DNA from: Planctomycetota bacterium
GTDB lineage: Bacteria > Planctomycetota > Phycisphaerae > Phycisphaerales > UBA1924
NCBI GenBank assembly: GCA_017303565.1
Contig: JAFLCM010000156.1
Coordinates: 1-6,146 of the forward strand
Direction: 5' to 3'
Length of the DNA stretch: 6,146 nt
How positions within the stretch are numbered: the stretch's first letter is position 1; each line of letters opens with the position of its first letter. A model generated the notes under the pieces. That model did no database searches, was not told where the DNA came from, and saw only the letters and a program-made list of their open reading frames with translations. The translations under genes and the position numbers were made by a program. This document shows, in pieces, positions 5,799-6,146 of this stretch.

Positions 5799-6146
5799 AT
5801 GAAGCGTTCTCACCGCCTCGCCGCCTGGGTCCTCGCGCTCGCGTCCGGTTCGTCGCTGGTGACCACCGCCGAGGCGCGTCCGCCCGCGGGCTCCTCGTTC
5901 ACCTACCAGGGCGAGGTGAAGAACGCGTCGGTGCCCCTGAACGCGTCGGCGGACTTCGAGTTCCGCCTGTTCGACGCTGTCTCGGGAGGCTCGCAGGTCG
6001 GTCCGACGCTCAACGCTTCGAGCGTGAACGTGGTGAACGGACGGTTCGCGGTGCAACTCGACTTCGGATTCTCGGCGTTCACCGGCGACGCGCGCTGGAT
6101 CGAGATCTCGGTGCGCTCGCCGTCGGGCTCCGGCGCGTTTTCGACG
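5799..6146 (+). CDS. Exported protein of the FTYQG type, 3' end outside the window (partial)
   Basis: An ATG at 5799 opens a frame with no stop to the window edge, giving 116 residues. A purine-rich stretch (5778-5795, with GAGAG six bases before the ATG) serves as a plausible ribosome-binding site. The protein begins with a signal peptide: K2, R3, R6, a hydrophobic stretch (about 7-21) and likely cleavage after A-E-A (24-26). After it come FTYQGEV (34-40), DFEFRLFDA (52-60), GGSQVGPT (63-70), VVNGRFAVQLDFG (78-90) and F-x-G-D-A-R-W-I-E-I-S-V (94-105). I recognise this pattern from large secreted proteins, common in planctomycetes, whose missing C-terminal part often carries repeats and sometimes a peptidase S74-type tail-fibre chaperone domain. 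Whether that holds here cannot be seen. The function of the N-terminal module is unknown. The repeated pairing of Y-Q-G with R-L-F-D and G-x-F-x-V-x-L-D-F suggests a beta-sandwich (inference). Confidence 0.78.
   Translation, partial: MKRSHRLAAWVLALASGSSLVTTAEARPPAGSSFTYQGEVKNASVPLNASADFEFRLFDAVSGGSQVGPTLNASSVNVVNGRFAVQLDFGFSAFTGDARWIEISVRSPSGSGAFST

Noticed and set aside
1..6146. Mobile element, CRISPR array, defence system, tRNA or rRNA
   Set aside because: I saw no transposase or integrase, no terminal repeats, no spaced direct-repeat array, no nuclease or toxin motifs and no tRNA-like cloverleaf. All the major frames are explained by the six genes listed.

Overview
The window is very G+C-rich (about two thirds by eye) and densely coded, with six protein genes and no RNA gene, insertion sequence, CRISPR array or prophage signature that I can see. 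The best taxonomic guess is Planctomycetota, probably Phycisphaerae. This rests on a secreted parallel beta-helix ('choice-of-anchor Q' type) protein ending in a dockerin-like pair of calcium loops between two cysteines, on a second exported protein of the 'FTYQG' type, and on uneven use of Shine-Dalgarno sites. The assignment is inference and was not tested against a database.

Layout: (1) 1-645 (+), the 3' part of a membrane protein with a LAB_N (lipid-A-disaccharide synthase N-terminal-like) domain and a repeat-bearing acidic tail. (2) 642-1319 (+), a YceH/DUF480 protein overlapping gene 1 by the ATGA tetranucleotide, so the two are probably translationally coupled. (3) 1368-2723 (+), a complete fumarylacetoacetase with every active-site residue I could check. 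It may be read through from the genes before it. (4) 2724-2875, a spacer rich in inverted repeats with a possible terminator and promoter. (5) 2876-4228 (+), a secreted beta-helix protein with the dockerin-like tail. It starts at a GTG fixed by an AAGGAG site. (6) 4253-5551 (-), a CNT-family nucleoside transporter convergent with gene 5 and only 24 bases from it. (7) 5552-5798, a divergent control region. (8) 5799-6146 (+), the start of an exported FTYQG-type protein cut by the window edge.

The genes do not form one obvious pathway. Genes 1 and 2 look like an expression unit, though their products have no known shared function. Fumarylacetoacetase performs the last step of tyrosine/phenylalanine breakdown, but no other gene of that pathway is present. 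The transporter would import nucleosides. The two exported proteins are surface or secreted products typical of planctomycete accessory content. I found no convincing new multi-gene system. The points most worth a second look are the altered sodium-site residues of the transporter, the dockerin-like tail, the hairpin-rich spacer ahead of the beta-helix gene and the truncated gene at the right edge.
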